Notes: generated from the letters alone by a model not told the origin. A DNA stretch of 64,000 bases from Kaistella palustris DSM 21579 (GCF_000422265.1 NZ_KE383812.1:386091-450090), one strand, 5' to 3'; counted from the stretch's first letter, positions 34,718 through 44,440 are shown. Numbers and translations: made by a program.

Positions 34718-36526
34718 TTAATTTTCGCGGTAGGAACTCAGCAGTTTATCCAGATTCAGGCTTCTTGCCGACGCATCGAAAATTTCGCGGTAAGTTCCGT
34801 GCAGAGCAATAAGTTCGTCATGCGTACCACTTTCCACGACCTGTCCTTTTTTCATCACATAAATCCTGTCCGAATCCAGGATCTGCGAAAGTGAATGGGA
34901 AATGATCACCACCGTTCGGCCTTCCTTTATAGCATCCAGCGAATTTTTGATCTGTTCGGTCGCCACGGCGTCCAGACTTGCGGTAGGTTCATCCAGAAAA
35001 ATGATCGGCGGATCTTTCAGGAAAAGACGCGCAATCGCAATCCGCTGTTGCTGTCCACCGGAAAGTTGCGTGGCGTCGTGCTGATATTGCAATGGCAAAT
35101 CTGCAATCTGGTCGTGTAAATAGGCTTTCTTAGCAGCTGTTTCTATTTCTTCGAAAGTTGCGTTCATATTTCCGTATCGGATGTTGTCTTCAATACTACC
35201 CTGAAATATGTGATTTTTCTGCAGAACAAGCCCTATATCGCCGCGAAGTGCTGTATTTTCGAAATCGTTTAAATTGGTATTATCAAGGAAAATGGAACCC
35301 GATTCCGGCAGATAAAACTTGCAGAGCAGATTGATCACCGTGGATTTTCCCGCGCCGCTCAGCCCAACAAGCGCAGTGGTTTTGCCGCTTTCTATGGTCA
35401 TCGATACATTATCTAAAGCTTTGGAACCTTTCGGATAAGTGAAACTTACATTTTTAAGTTCAAATTTTCCTTTGATGTTTTTCTCTGTATAAGTTCCGTT
35501 GGGTTCAGTTTCGTCGTCAGCATTTAAAATATCGAAATAACCTTCTGCATAGATCATGGCATCATTCATATCATCATAAATCCTGTGCAGCTGGCGTATT
35601 GGCGATGAGACATTATTAAACAGAAGAATATGCAGCATAATTGCACCAATCGTCATCTGCTGATCGAGCACCAGAAACACAGTGAGCAGAATGATCATCA
35701 CCACGCCAAACTGTTCTATAAAAGTTTTCAGACCGTCGTACACAAAATTGGTGCGGCGCGTGAACATCTGGCTCGCCATCAGCTGCATCTGCAGGTCATA
35801 TTGTTTCTTACCCTCAAACTTTTCGCGTATAAAGCTTTTGATCACCATGATCGAGTTGATGAGATTGAGCAGTCCAGAAGTTTTCTGCTCCCTTTGGTTT
35901 CGCAAAGTCCGCCTTACACCGGAAAGTTTTTTTGCCTGCAGCGAACTGATGGCGAAATAAATCGGCACGACTACCGTGGAAACCAATCCGACATACACAT
36001 TCTGCATATACATGATTATCAATGCAATAAACGCATTTGAGAACAGCGGCAAAATATCAATGAAAAAATTCTGGACCAGTTTTGTCAGACTTTCGATGCC
36101 ACGGTCGATACGGATCTGAAGTTTTCCCGATTCGTGATTCTCATCATTAAAATATGCTACTCTGTACGTAAGAATTTTATCAATCGCCGACTGCGCCAGG
36201 ACTGAACTGGTACTGATGCGAATCTTTTCGCCATAAAATTTCTGACCGAACTGAATGAAGATATTTAAAAGTTCCTTGCCAAGTAAGATGGCTGAAATTA
36301 TAACCAATACGTGAATTCCCTCGGTCATTGGATCGGGCAGCTGAGTAAGTTTGGTCACCTCATCTACCGTGTATTTTAAGACCAGCGGATTGACCTGCGC
36401 CATTAAAGCACCAATGAAAGTAAGGAACAGAGTGCCGTAAATCATTACGCGGTACGGTTTTATAAACGGAACGAGCTGTTTATAGATGTGATAAAGCGTG
36501 ATGGTCCTGTTGAATGGTTTCGGCAT
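34718..36526 (-). CDS. ABC exporter, fused permease and ATPase (MsbA/lipid-export-like)
   Basis: A 602-residue half-transporter. The first 320 residues hold six membrane helices; the rest is a nucleotide-binding domain with Walker A GLSGAGKST, Q-loop VLQKNHIF, signature LSGGQQQRIAIARLFL, Walker B IIFLDEPTASLD and the switch His in VIISHSLS. It works as a homo- or heterodimer. Substrate unknown. It sits between lptB and a lipoprotein, 43 bp downstream of lptB on the same strand, which would suit a lipid or envelope role, but that is inference. Confidence 0.92.
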   Translation of the reverse strand: MPKPFNRTITLYHIYKQLVPFIKPYRVMIYGTLFLTFIGALMAQVNPLVLKYTVDEVTKLTQLPDPMTEGIHVLVIISAILLGKELLNIFIQFGQKFYGEKIRISTSSVLAQSAIDKILTYRVAYFNDENHESGKLQIRIDRGIESLTKLVQNFFIDILPLFSNAFIALIIMYMQNVYVGLVSTVVVPIYFAISSLQAKKLSGVRRTLRNQREQKTSGLLNLINSIMVIKSFIREKFEGKKQYDLQMQLMASQMFTRRTNFVYDGLKTFIEQFGVVMIILLTVFLVLDQQMTIGAIMLHILLFNNVSSPIRQLHRIYDDMNDAMIYAEGYFDILNADDETEPNGTYTEKNIKGKFELKNVSFTYPKGSKALDNVSMTIESGKTTALVGLSGAGKSTVINLLCKFYLPESGSIFLDNTNLNDFENTALRGDIGLVLQKNHIFQGSIEDNIRYGNMNATFEEIETAAKKAYLHDQIADLPLQYQHDATQLSGGQQQRIAIARLFLKDPPIIFLDEPTASLDAVATEQIKNSLDAIKEGRTVVIISHSLSQILDSDRIYVMKKGQVVESGTHDELIALHGTYREIFDASARSLNLDKLLSSYREN

Positions 36527-36569
36527 ATTTCAGCTAACTTTTAATTTGGTTTTAAAAGAAAATCCATAC

Positions 36570-37631
36570 TTATCCTTCGTACGTAAAAGTGGTAAGGTAG
36601 TGCAGGCGTTCGGTGCTGTGGGTTTTGGCGTCGGCTTCAGCGATAGCGGTTGAGTAGGAATCTGAAAGTTCCTTCTTTTGAAAAACAAAAGCGTTATTGG
36701 CCGTTTTATCCACGACTTCTTTAAAAATATGTTCGATCTCAGAATTTGAAAGTGAGGCAAAACTGATATCTTCGAAACCGTACATCAAACGCAAATTATC
36801 CACGCCGCGGAAATGTTCTTCAACAAAATCTGTAAAACGCTGTTTAGTGTCGAAATTTCCTGCCCAGATATTGTAAACCAAAGACTTTTTCTTCGGCCTG
36901 TTCAGAATGTCCTGATAGACAAAGTTTTCGCCGAGGTAAGCCTCACGAACCTGTGGATCGTTGGCGAGATCGTGCGGCAGACCTTCTTTCAAAATCCGCC
37001 CTTCAAACATAATATATGTTTTGTGCGTAATGGCGAGGGTTTGCTGTACATTGTGATCAGTAATGAGAATGCCGATATTCTTATCCACAAGACTTCGCAC
37101 GATTTTCTGAATATCTTCGACCGCAATCGGATCTACACCTGCAAAAGGTTCATCGAGCAAAATAAAATTCGGACTTGTCGCCAGGCAGCGTGCGATTTCG
37201 GTCCGCCGCCTCTCACCTCCTGAAAGCAGATCACCGCGGTTTTTACGCACGTGCTGCAGAGAAAATTCTTCGATGAGTTCATCGCATTTCATCCGTTGTT
37301 CACGTTTTGAAAGTTTGGTCAGCTGCAGAACGCCCAGAATATTATCCTCGACGGAAAGTTTCCGGAATACCGAGGCTTCCTGTGCAAGATAACCGATTCC
37401 CTTTTGTGCGCGGCGGTACATGGCATCGCTGGTAATCTCCTGATTATCAAGAAAAATTTTACCGGAGGTCGGCTTTACCAGTCCCACGATCATATAAAAC
37501 GACGTTGTTTTGCCGGCGCCGTTCGGACCCAGCAGGCCTACGATCTCACCCTGTGCAACTTCTACTGAAACGCCTTTCACCACCCTTTTGGGGCCGTATT
37601 CTTTTATTAAATTTTCTCCGCGTAAAATCAT
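36570..37631 (-). CDS. lptB: LPS export ATPase LptB with a 114-residue C-terminal extension
   Basis: A 353-residue protein. Residues 1-239 are a normal LptB: Walker A GPNGAGKTT, signature LLSGGERRRTEIARCLA, Walker B FILLDEPFAGVDPIAVEDIQ in part, switch ITDHNV, and the usual C-terminal REAYLGENF. LptB drives lipopolysaccharide transport with LptFG. It then continues in frame with a basic linker (NRPKKK) and a domain beginning NIWAGNFDTKQRFTDFVEE and containing YGFEDISF, which recalls Imm22-type immunity domains. Normal LptB stops near 240 residues, so this is a fusion or extension. A TATATTTG box lies 5 bp upstream of the ATG. Confidence 0.92.
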   Translation of the reverse strand: MILRGENLIKEYGPKRVVKGVSVEVAQGEIVGLLGPNGAGKTTSFYMIVGLVKPTSGKIFLDNQEITSDAMYRRAQKGIGYLAQEASVFRKLSVEDNILGVLQLTKLSKREQRMKCDELIEEFSLQHVRKNRGDLLSGGERRRTEIARCLATSPNFILLDEPFAGVDPIAVEDIQKIVRSLVDKNIGILITDHNVQQTLAITHKTYIMFEGRILKEGLPHDLANDPQVREAYLGENFVYQDILNRPKKKSLVYNIWAGNFDTKQRFTDFVEEHFRGVDNLRLMYGFEDISFASLSNSEIEHIFKEVVDKTANNAFVFQKKELSDSYSTAIAEADAKTHSTERLHYLTTFTYEG

Positions 37632-37635
37632 AAGG

Positions 37636-37643
37636 CAAATATA
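37636..37643 (-). promoter_or_regulatory. -7 promoter box of lptB
   Basis: Minus-strand TATATTTG matches TAnnTTTG only 4 bp before the ATG, implying a leaderless or nearly leaderless transcript. Confidence 0.45.
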
Positions 37644-37761
37644 TCATTTTTGTGCCAAAGTTGATGTGGCAGTAACCGAACCAAAGGCCGTGTAAACTGT
37701 GGATTAACCCATTATTTTAAAGCAAAAAAACTTATCTTCGCTCCTACAAATTTCCAGAGTT

Positions 37762-38256
37762 TTGAGCCTGAAAGAGAAAGAGTTTGCGAAACTGATCAAG
37801 GATAATCAGGGATTGATTATCAAAGTTTCACGTCTCTACACCAATTCTCTGGAAGATGAGCAGGATCTCTTTCAGGAAATTGTGTTACAACTTTGGCGTT
37901 CTTACGACTCATTCAAAGGGAATTCGAAAATATCGACGTGGATGTACCGCGTTGCCCTGAACACGGCCATTACACTTTTCCGAAAAAAAACAAAATCACC
38001 GCAGACCGACGAGCTGAAAGACTATCACCACCAGGATTATCTGGAAGATGATGATGAAAAACAGAATCAAATTACGCTGCTCTATAAAGTGGTGAAAATG
38101 CTTCCGAAAGTGGAAAGAGCCATTGTAATGATGTATCTTGATGATCAGCCGTACCGGGAAATTTCGGAAACTCTGGGAATTACTGAAGTCAACGCGCGCG
38201 TGAAAATGAACCGGCTGAAGAAAACTTTAAAAGAATTAATGGAAAAACATGCCTGA
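37762..38256 (+). CDS. ECF-type RNA polymerase sigma factor (TTG start)
   Basis: A 164-residue sigma factor. Region 2 is IKVSRLYTNSLEDEQDLFQEIVLQLWRSYDSF (about 17-48) with STWMYRVALNTAITLFRKK, and region 4 is VERAIVMMYLDDQPYREISETLGITEVNARVKMNRLKK (about 114-151). The only start that keeps region 2 whole is TTG at 37762; a TATCTTCG sequence upstream is a near match to the -7 box. The gene overlaps the next one by 8 bp, so translation is coupled to a membrane protein that may restrain it. Confidence 0.9.
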   Translation: MSLKEKEFAKLIKDNQGLIIKVSRLYTNSLEDEQDLFQEIVLQLWRSYDSFKGNSKISTWMYRVALNTAITLFRKKTKSPQTDELKDYHHQDYLEDDDEKQNQITLLYKVVKMLPKVERAIVMMYLDDQPYREISETLGITEVNARVKMNRLKKTLKELMEKHA

Positions 38257-38923
38257 ATTCGATATAGACCATTTTAAAAAAACCTGGCAGGAACAGCAGG
38301 TTCAGCCAAAATACGACAGCGCCGAGATCGAAGGAATGCTGAATAAATCGTCACGCAACTATGTAAAATATATTCTTGGAATCAGCGCGGTTGAATTCCT
38401 GGTGATCCTCGCACTAAATTTATATTATCTTTTTCGTGGCGATGATTCCGACAGCGTGATGAACGTGCTCTCGAAACTTGGTGTCACAAGTTCCGCAGGT
38501 TTGGAACACAGCTTCAATAATCTTTATCTGGCGCTGAAAGTCGTAAGTTTAGCAATAACTGCTTTTTTCGTCTTTCTGTTTTACCGCAACTATTCCAAAA
38601 TCCATGTAGAATCGAATCTGAAAAAACTTATCCTTCAGATCATTAAATTCAAGAAAACCGTCAACCTCTTCATTCTTGCAAATATCATCCTGATGGTGCT
38701 CTTTATGGTAGTTTTGGGCGCGTTTACGCTCTGGGTCATTTCACAGCAAAACATACATTTGGATCATCCAACTCTCATCGGGTTTTACGTGGGTTTCGGT
38801 GTGATGATGGTTTTGAGCGTAGTACTTATCTGGATCTACTACCGCGTGGTCTATGGAATAATTCTGAAAAGACTCGGCAAAAACCTGATGGAACTGGAGA
38901 AAATAGAAAGACAGCAATCTTAA
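38249..38923 (+). CDS. Membrane protein coupled to sigma factor, possible anti-sigma partner
   Basis: A 224-residue protein. A cytoplasmic N-terminal helix region (MPEFDIDHFKKTWQEQQVQPKY, about 1-22) precedes four membrane helices (about 47-66, 95-115, 143-170 and 178-200). The arrangement, sigma factor then multi-pass membrane protein with overlapping start, resembles Bacteroidota sigma/anti-sigma pairs, but no classical zinc anti-sigma motif is present. No family recognised. A strong terminator overlaps its stop codon. Confidence 0.78.
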   Translation: MPEFDIDHFKKTWQEQQVQPKYDSAEIEGMLNKSSRNYVKYILGISAVEFLVILALNLYYLFRGDDSDSVMNVLSKLGVTSSAGLEHSFNNLYLALKVVSLAITAFFVFLFYRNYSKIHVESNLKKLILQIIKFKKTVNLFILANIILMVLFMVVLGAFTLWVISQQNIHLDHPTLIGFYVGFGVMMVLSVVLIWIYYRVVYGIILKRLGKNLMELEKIERQQS

Positions 38924-38933
38924 ATTGCTGTCT
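38909..38933. terminator. Bidirectional terminator between sigma operon and rpoN
   Basis: A perfect 10-bp stem, AGACAGCAAT with ATTGCTGTCT, loop CTTAA, with the stop codon of the plus-strand gene in the loop. It lies between two convergent genes and can serve both. Confidence 0.8.
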
Positions 38934-38939
38934 CATTAA

Positions 38940-40421
38940 TTATAGTTCTTTTCGGAGCCTTGCTACCGGAATACTCAGCTGCTCGCGGTATTTCGCAATG
39001 GTCCGCCGCGCAATGTTATAGCCTTTCTCTTTCAGAAGTCCTACCAGCGCATCGTCGGTGAGTGGTTTTCTTTTATTTTCATTGTCGATGATGTCGCAAA
39101 GGTGGTTCTTGATTTCTTTGGTCGATACTTCTTCACCGTCATCATTGGTAAGTGAATCTGAAAACAGATTTTTCAGATAGATAATTCCGCTTGGCGTATC
39201 GGCATATTTGCTTTTAACAACACGTGATATTGTAGAAATATCGAAACCGGTAATGTCTGCTACATCTTTCAGGATCATTGGTTTTAATGATTTCTCATCG
39301 CCGGTGATAAAGTACTTTTTCTGCAGCTTTACAATTGCGGAGATCGTTTGCAGCAAAGTATTCTGTCGCTGGTTGATCGCATCAATATACCATTTTGCGG
39401 CATCGAGTTTTTGCTTGATGAAAAGTGCTGCCTGCTTGTGTTCCGCCGATTTCTTGTCGTGGGAATACGTTGTAAGTATATCTTTGTACTGATCAGAAAC
39501 ACGCAGACTTGGCGCATTTTTACTGTTAAGTAAAGGAATTACATCAACTTCACCATTCTTAGATTCCTTGATCTGAATTACAAAATCCGGAATAATTTCC
39601 TGATTGATGGTGATTGTTTGGGTATCGAAGTTACCGCCGACTTTCGGCGACAGTTTTGAGATCACTTCCAGAGCATCCTTCAGATCTTCCTCCTCAATAT
39701 CATACTTTTGAATGATCTTATTATAATGCTTATTCGAAAGCGCATCGAACTGGCTTCGCAGGATGTTTGCTGCCAAAGTCACCGCTTTATCCGCGCTTAC
39801 TTTCTTCTCGATCTGTAAAAGCAGGCATTCCTGCAGACCGCGTGCGCCAACTCCGGGCGGATCCAGTTTCTGCACATAGTTCTCCAGAATATCTTCTGCT
39901 TTTTCCTTTGTCGTATAAATTCCCTGGGAAAACGCAAGATCGTCCACAATCTGCTTGATCTCGCGGCGCAAATAGCCATCGTTGTCCAGATTTCCAATGA
40001 TGTATTCGGCGATCTTCAGATCATCGCCATCAATATTTACAAGATATATCTGCTCCAGTAAGTAGTCGTAAAGCGATTGGCCTTCCGTCAGCAGAGATTC
40101 GTTGTCGAACTCCTCGTCATCTGCCGAAAAGTTGCTGGAAGCAGTTTTATACGCAGGTTCATCGTCGAAAATATATTCATTAACATCAAAATCGGTATCG
40201 ATGGATTCGTTGCCTTCGTCTTCATACTTATCATCTGCAGCGGCATAATCTTCTTCCTGCGTGGTTTCTTCCTGCACCTTTTCCAGCGCGGGATTTTCTT
40301 CAAGTTCGCGCTCGAGTTCCTCCTCAAACTCCAGTGTATGAAGCTGTATGAGCTTCATAAGCTGAATTTGCTGAGGAGCCAGTTTCTGGCCGAGTCGCAT
40401 TTGAAGGTTTTGTTTTAACAT
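38940..40421 (-). CDS. rpoN: RNA polymerase sigma-54 factor
   Basis: A 493-residue sigma-54. The N-terminal region I is Gln/Leu-rich (LKQNLQMRLGQKLAPQQIQLMKLIQL), an acidic region II follows (about 45-115), then the core-binding domain, and the C-terminal RpoN box ARRTIAKYREQL (about 474-485) that contacts the -24 element. It needs an AAA+ activator, none of which is in this window. It is 71 bp downstream of asnS on the same strand. Confidence 0.96.
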   Translation of the reverse strand: MLKQNLQMRLGQKLAPQQIQLMKLIQLHTLEFEEELERELEENPALEKVQEETTQEEDYAAADDKYEDEGNESIDTDFDVNEYIFDDEPAYKTASSNFSADDEEFDNESLLTEGQSLYDYLLEQIYLVNIDGDDLKIAEYIIGNLDNDGYLRREIKQIVDDLAFSQGIYTTKEKAEDILENYVQKLDPPGVGARGLQECLLLQIEKKVSADKAVTLAANILRSQFDALSNKHYNKIIQKYDIEEEDLKDALEVISKLSPKVGGNFDTQTITINQEIIPDFVIQIKESKNGEVDVIPLLNSKNAPSLRVSDQYKDILTTYSHDKKSAEHKQAALFIKQKLDAAKWYIDAINQRQNTLLQTISAIVKLQKKYFITGDEKSLKPMILKDVADITGFDISTISRVVKSKYADTPSGIIYLKNLFSDSLTNDDGEEVSTKEIKNHLCDIIDNENKRKPLTDDALVGLLKEKGYNIARRTIAKYREQLSIPVARLRKEL

Positions 40422-40492
40422 ATATAGAAGCTGTTTTCTGTTTTTTTTAAAAAATTCTGTTCCGGGTTTGAGTTACCAATTTAGTGAATAAT

Positions 40493-41938
40493 TTAGAATT
40501 CCGCGTTGTGCGGCGTTCTTGGGAAAGGTATTACATCGCGGATGTTGGTCATTCCTGTTACGAAAAGCACAAGTCTTTCTAATCCCAACCCAAAACCGGC
40601 ATGCGGGACCGAGCCGAACTTCCGGGTGTCGAGATACCACCACAGTTCCTCTTCATCCACATTCATGGTTTTCATTTTATCCTTCAAAACCGAGAATTTA
40701 TCCTCGCGCTGCGACCCACCGATGATTTCGCCAATGCCCGGGAAAAGCACATCCATTGCTGCAACCGTTTTTCCGTCTTCATTCAGCTTCATGTAGAACG
40801 CCTTGATCTCCTTTGGATAATCAAACAAAACTACAGGACTTTCAAAATGCTTTTCTACCAGGAAACGCTCATGCTCACTCTGCAGGTCTGCACCCCAGTC
40901 TTCGATCGGAAACTGGAATTTGCCTTTTTTGTTCTCTTTTGAATTTTTCAGGATCTCAATCGCTTCGGTATATGAAACGCGCTTGAATCTTTTCTGAATG
41001 ACATTCTGCAGTTTTTCAATAAGTCCTTCCGCAGCGCGGTCTTTCTCCGGTTTCTGCTTTTGTTCGTCGGCAAATCTTTTGTCCAGAAAATCCAGATCAT
41101 CTTTGCAGTTTTCCAGCACATAACCGATGACATATTTTAAGAAATCTTCGGCAAGGTCGATGTTATCTTCAAGATTATTAAAGGCGACTTCAGGCTCCAC
41201 CATCCAGAATTCCGCAAGGTGGCGTGTGGTATTCGAATTTTCTGCCCGGAATGTGGGACCGAACGTATAAACGCGGCCTAAACCCATCATGGCAGTTTCT
41301 ACATTGAGCTGTCCGGAAACGGTAAGATTGGTTTTCTTTCCAAAAAAATCATCCTCATAATTAATGTCTCCTTCTTCATTTCTTGGAATATTGTCGAGGT
41401 CAAAATTTGTCACGCTGAACATCTCACCCGCGCCTTCGGCATCTGCACCGGTAATTACGGGCGTATTCATGTAGAAGAACTGGTTTTGGTTAAAGAACTG
41501 GTGGATGGCAAAACTCACCGAACTGCGTACGCGGAAAACAGCACCGAAAAGATTGGTCCTGAACCGCAAATGCGCCTGCTCACGCAGAATTTCAAGTGAA
41601 TGCTTTTTGGGTTGCAGGATTGTTTTGTCTCTTTCCTCAGTAAAATTGTCGCCGAGGATGATGATTTTCTTTGCAATGATTTCTATGCTTTGTCCGGCAC
41701 CCTGGCTTTCTACCACTTCGCCCAAGATTTTTAAGGAAGCGGCGGTACTGATATTCTTAAGGATATTTTCGTCGAATTTTTCAAAATCTACAACGATCTG
41801 TAGGTTATTGATGGTGGAACCGTCATTCAACGCAATAAACCTGTTGGAGCGGAACGCTCTTACCCAACCTAAAACGGTAATATCGTGGTGCAGCAGTTTC
41901 TTGTAATCTGAAAGTAATTCGTTAATTGTCGTTCTCAT
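40493..41938 (-). CDS. asnS: Asparagine-tRNA ligase
   Basis: A 481-residue class II synthetase of normal length. The OB-fold anticodon-binding domain comes first ([20 protein letters not shown]). The catalytic core shows motif 2 ([21 protein letters not shown]) and motif 3 ([15 protein letters not shown]). It charges tRNA-Asn with asparagine in the cytosol. It precedes rpoN by 71 bp, a gene order that may be one transcript. Confidence 0.97.
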   Translation of the reverse strand: MRTTINELLSDYKKLLHHDITVLGWVRAFRSNRFIALNDGSTINNLQIVVDFEKFDENILKNISTAASLKILGEVVESQGAGQSIEIIAKKIIILGDNFTEERDKTILQPKKHSLEILREQAHLRFRTNLFGAVFRVRSSVSFAIHQFFNQNQFFYMNTPVITGADAEGAGEMFSVTNFDLDNIPRNEEGDINYEDDFFGKKTNLTVSGQLNVETAMMGLGRVYTFGPTFRAENSNTTRHLAEFWMVEPEVAFNNLEDNIDLAEDFLKYVIGYVLENCKDDLDFLDKRFADEQKQKPEKDRAAEGLIEKLQNVIQKRFKRVSYTEAIEILKNSKENKKGKFQFPIEDWGADLQSEHERFLVEKHFESPVVLFDYPKEIKAFYMKLNEDGKTVAAMDVLFPGIGEIIGGSQREDKFSVLKDKMKTMNVDEEELWWYLDTRKFGSVPHAGFGLGLERLVLFVTGMTNIRDVIPFPRTPHNAEF

Positions 41939-42185
41939 TCGGAGGCTTTCGTTTTCTTTAATAAAAATAAGGAATTTTATTTTATTCTGGCAGGCAGAAT
42001 CAGTACATGCAAACTTACTAAAAATTGGTTTAATTTTTGATGCAGGGGAATTTTTTTCAGAAAGTATTTATCCTGTAAAAAGCAGTATTTACAAGCCTGC
42101 AGGTTTTATACAGCCATTCCGAAAAAGGAATTGCTTTCTATGCAAAAAGCGTTCGAATAAGTAAAGGTGAAAATTTTAAAGAAAA

Positions 42186-42728
42186 CTACTCGTCTCTCTT
42201 CGAGGGAATCAGAAAAACATCCATCAAACCTTCTGGTAAAGACATTCTGATAAATTTCTCCTCCCGGTTGAGTTCCAGGATCCAGTCTTTGATGATGGGA
42301 ATTACGATCTGCTTGCCGGCAAGATCCAAAAGAAAATAATGCTGACCGGTTTGATCATTGATGGATTCGATGGTCCCGCAGGTTTTGCCGTCCTCTTCGC
42401 GAATCTCAAATCCGATCACTTCGTGGTAATAAAATTTATTTCCGGTAAGTTTTGGTAAGGTCGCGAGCGGCAGATATACATCTTTGCCCAAAGTCTGGTT
42501 TACGAGCGCTTCGGTAGAATTTTTGAAGGCGATGATCAGTGTTTCGCCTTTGCTCCAGGATTGTCTGGAAACAAAAAAAGGAACCAATAATCCGTTGATG
42601 TCAACGAATATTGATTCCAGTTTATTGTACATTTCGGGTTGGTCGGTATCCAGTTTAAGATACACATTCCCCTGAAGGCCGTGTCTGCGTGTGATTTTTC
42701 CTAAAAAATAGCAATCTTCTTTACGCAT
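42186..42728 (-). CDS. rimM: Ribosome maturation factor RimM
   Basis: A 180-residue protein of normal length. The N-terminal RimM domain begins CYFLGKITRRHGLQGNVYLK; the C-terminal PRC-barrel contains YYHEVIGFEI and later PIIKDWILELN. RimM binds S19 and helps 30S head assembly. It follows rpsP by 17 bp in a standard rpsP-rimM operon; the usual partner trmD is not here but at 58470. Confidence 0.94.
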   Translation of the reverse strand: MRKEDCYFLGKITRRHGLQGNVYLKLDTDQPEMYNKLESIFVDINGLLVPFFVSRQSWSKGETLIIAFKNSTEALVNQTLGKDVYLPLATLPKLTGNKFYYHEVIGFEIREEDGKTCGTIESINDQTGQHYFLLDLAGKQIVIPIIKDWILELNREEKFIRMSLPEGLMDVFLIPSKRDE

Positions 42729-42745
42729 GCAACAGTTTTTTTTGA

Positions 42746-43489
42746 TTAAGCTTTAGCTTCGTCTCCTTCAGCAGTTTCGTCGGTACCTGCGATTTTTTCA
42801 GTAACGTTTGCCACGGTTTCTTTTACAGAATCCACAGCTCCGGCAACTGCAGCAGCTGCGCCGCCTAAAGTTTCCGCTACTGTTTCAACTACTGTTTTAT
42901 CTTCTGCAGGCGCTTCAGCAACTTCTTCTGCAGGTGCATTTGCAGCCTCCTCGGCAGCTTTTTCTTCTGCAGCTTTTGCATCAGCGGCAGCCTGAGCTTC
43001 TGCTTTTTTAGCGTCTTCTTCAGCTTTTGCATCAGCTTCAGCTTTTGCAGCAGCGTCAACTCTCGCCTGGTTTACTTTTGATTCTGCTTCGAAAGCGGCT
43101 TTCTTAGCATCTTCTTTAGATTTAGCAAGACTGTCTTTTTTCCCCAGAACCTGTTTTTCTTTACCTTCCATCCAGGTGGTAAATCTTTTCTCAGCTTCAG
43201 CTTCATCAAAAGCACCTTTGGCAACGCCTCCAAGCAAGTGTTTTTTGTAAAGCACTCCTTTGTAAGAAAGAATCGCACGGGCTGTATCAGTTGGCTGAGC
43301 TCCGTTGTTTAACCATTTTACTGCTGAATCTACGTTAAGTTCGATCACTGCAGGGTTGGTTACAGGATTGTAAGTACCGAGTTTTTCGATGAATTTACCA
43401 TCTCTGCTTGCTCTTGCATCGGCAACTACGATGTGGAAAAAAGGTTTTCCTTTTTTACCGTGTCTTTGTAATCTAATTTTTACTGACAT
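42746..43489 (-). CDS. rpsP: 30S ribosomal protein S16 with a long acidic/Ala tail
   Basis: A 247-residue S16. The first 90 or so residues are the normal protein ([20 protein letters not shown], then [20 protein letters not shown]). The remaining 155 residues are low-complexity, rich in Ala, Glu and Lys, with stretches such as [20 protein letters not shown] and later [20 protein letters not shown]. Bacterial S16 is typically 80-90 residues and flavobacterial S16 often carries some tail; this tail is long. It is the first gene of the rpsP-rimM pair. Confidence 0.95.
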   Translation of the reverse strand: MSVKIRLQRHGKKGKPFFHIVVADARASRDGKFIEKLGTYNPVTNPAVIELNVDSAVKWLNNGAQPTDTARAILSYKGVLYKKHLLGGVAKGAFDEAEAEKRFTTWMEGKEKQVLGKKDSLAKSKEDAKKAAFEAESKVNQARVDAAAKAEADAKAEEDAKKAEAQAAADAKAAEEKAAEEAANAPAEEVAEAPAEDKTVVETVAETLGGAAAAVAGAVDSVKETVANVTEKIAGTDETAEGDEAKA

Positions 43490-43621
43490 AAATGTTTGAT
43501 TTTGTGGGAACTCGTCCCGATTAATTATAAGGGTGCAAAGATAATCAAAATTATGAATTCAACAATCCGTTAATGTGATTATTTTGTGTGCCAAATCTAT
43601 TTTTTCAGGAGTCGGGAACCT

Positions 43622-43695
43622 GCTTTCACTACTCGCTTCCCGCCGCTGCTTTCCCCGGCTCGGGAGAGCTCAAACATGCCGTTCAATCAGGACTA
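43622..43695 (-). repeat. Intergenic repeat with hairpin (TAGCCC/GAGCTCTCCCG type, second copy)
   Basis: On the minus strand it reads TAGTCCTGATTGAACGGC, GAGCTCTCCCG, a GC-rich middle, then CGGGAAGCGAGTAGTGAAA, matching the element at 8065-8140 in flanks but not in the middle. It fills the centre of the 307-bp gap upstream of rpsP, which otherwise holds only AT-rich leader sequence and a small hairpin near 43763-43780. Confidence 0.7.
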
Positions 43696-43796
43696 GGGGT
43701 TTCCGTTTTGGTTAATTGAGTTATCATTAATTCAAGACCTTTAGTAAAAGAAAAAACCTTACAAGAACAGGATCGTGTTCTATCGAAATCACTGCT

Positions 43797-44315
43797 TTAT
43801 TGAAAAAATACCATGATCAGTGCCAAAACAAATCCGACTCCGGCGTAGATCATCCCACGACGGAATGCTTTAGATTTGAAATTAAACATCCAGAAAGAAG
43901 ATATCACAAAGAAAAAAAGCACCAGTCCAAATACCGTATTCAAAGAAGCATAACGATGTTTCGATGTTGATTTATGCAACTGATTGAATTTTTCTAACAC
44001 CAACGGCAATTGCATTTTAGTGTATTTTGCCTCACCCGTTTTTGCATTATAAGTTCCGTCTTTAAATGTTTTCAGTTCGCCTTCGCCAGGTTCAAATTCT
44101 ACATTTCGCATCTTGATTTCTTTTGCCAGTTCCTTTTCCGTCATATTGGGTTTCAATACGATCTCGGTTTTATTTTCCTTTTTCAGGAAATTGGTATCAC
44201 GGTAAATGAGCAGTACGCCGCTGAGCGCATAAACTGCCATAATTCCGGCGGCGAAATAACCTAAATAGCGGTGCGTGATCCGCATGAATGATTTGGTGTC
44301 TTTGATTTTCGACAT
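43797..44315 (-). CDS. PepSY-associated membrane protein
   Basis: A 172-residue protein. The first helix follows MRITHRYLGYFAAGIMAVYALSGVLLIYRD (in pieces HRYLGYFAAGIMAVYALSG), the signature start of PepSY-associated membrane proteins. A PepSY-like middle follows (about 45-115), then HKSTSKHRY and two C-terminal helices. These proteins often sit beside siderophore receptors and some act as ferric-siderophore reductases. Here the neighbour upstream is a TonB-dependent receptor on the same strand, which supports a role in iron uptake. Confidence 0.85.
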   Translation of the reverse strand: MSKIKDTKSFMRITHRYLGYFAAGIMAVYALSGVLLIYRDTNFLKKENKTEIVLKPNMTEKELAKEIKMRNVEFEPGEGELKTFKDGTYNAKTGEAKYTKMQLPLVLEKFNQLHKSTSKHRYASLNTVFGLVLFFFVISSFWMFNFKSKAFRRGMIYAGVGFVLALIMVFFQ

Positions 44316-44392
44316 AGTTTCCTGTTTTTTGTTTTGTTTTTTCTGCTTTTTGATAAGGAATCAAAGTTTTAATATAATAAGACCTTATAACT

Positions 44393-44440
44393 TGGCTAAA
44401 GCCAGTAAAATATTATTTTCAGAAAACGGGCTAAAGCCCG
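44393..44440. repeat. Pair of GGCTAAAGCC hairpins
   Basis: TGGCTAAAGCCA (44393-44404) and CGGGCTAAAGCCCG (44427-44440) share the core GGCTAAAGCC with the outer pairs changed on both sides. They lie between the PepSY gene and the TonB receptor gene. The rest of the 240-bp gap is AT-rich. Confidence 0.6.
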
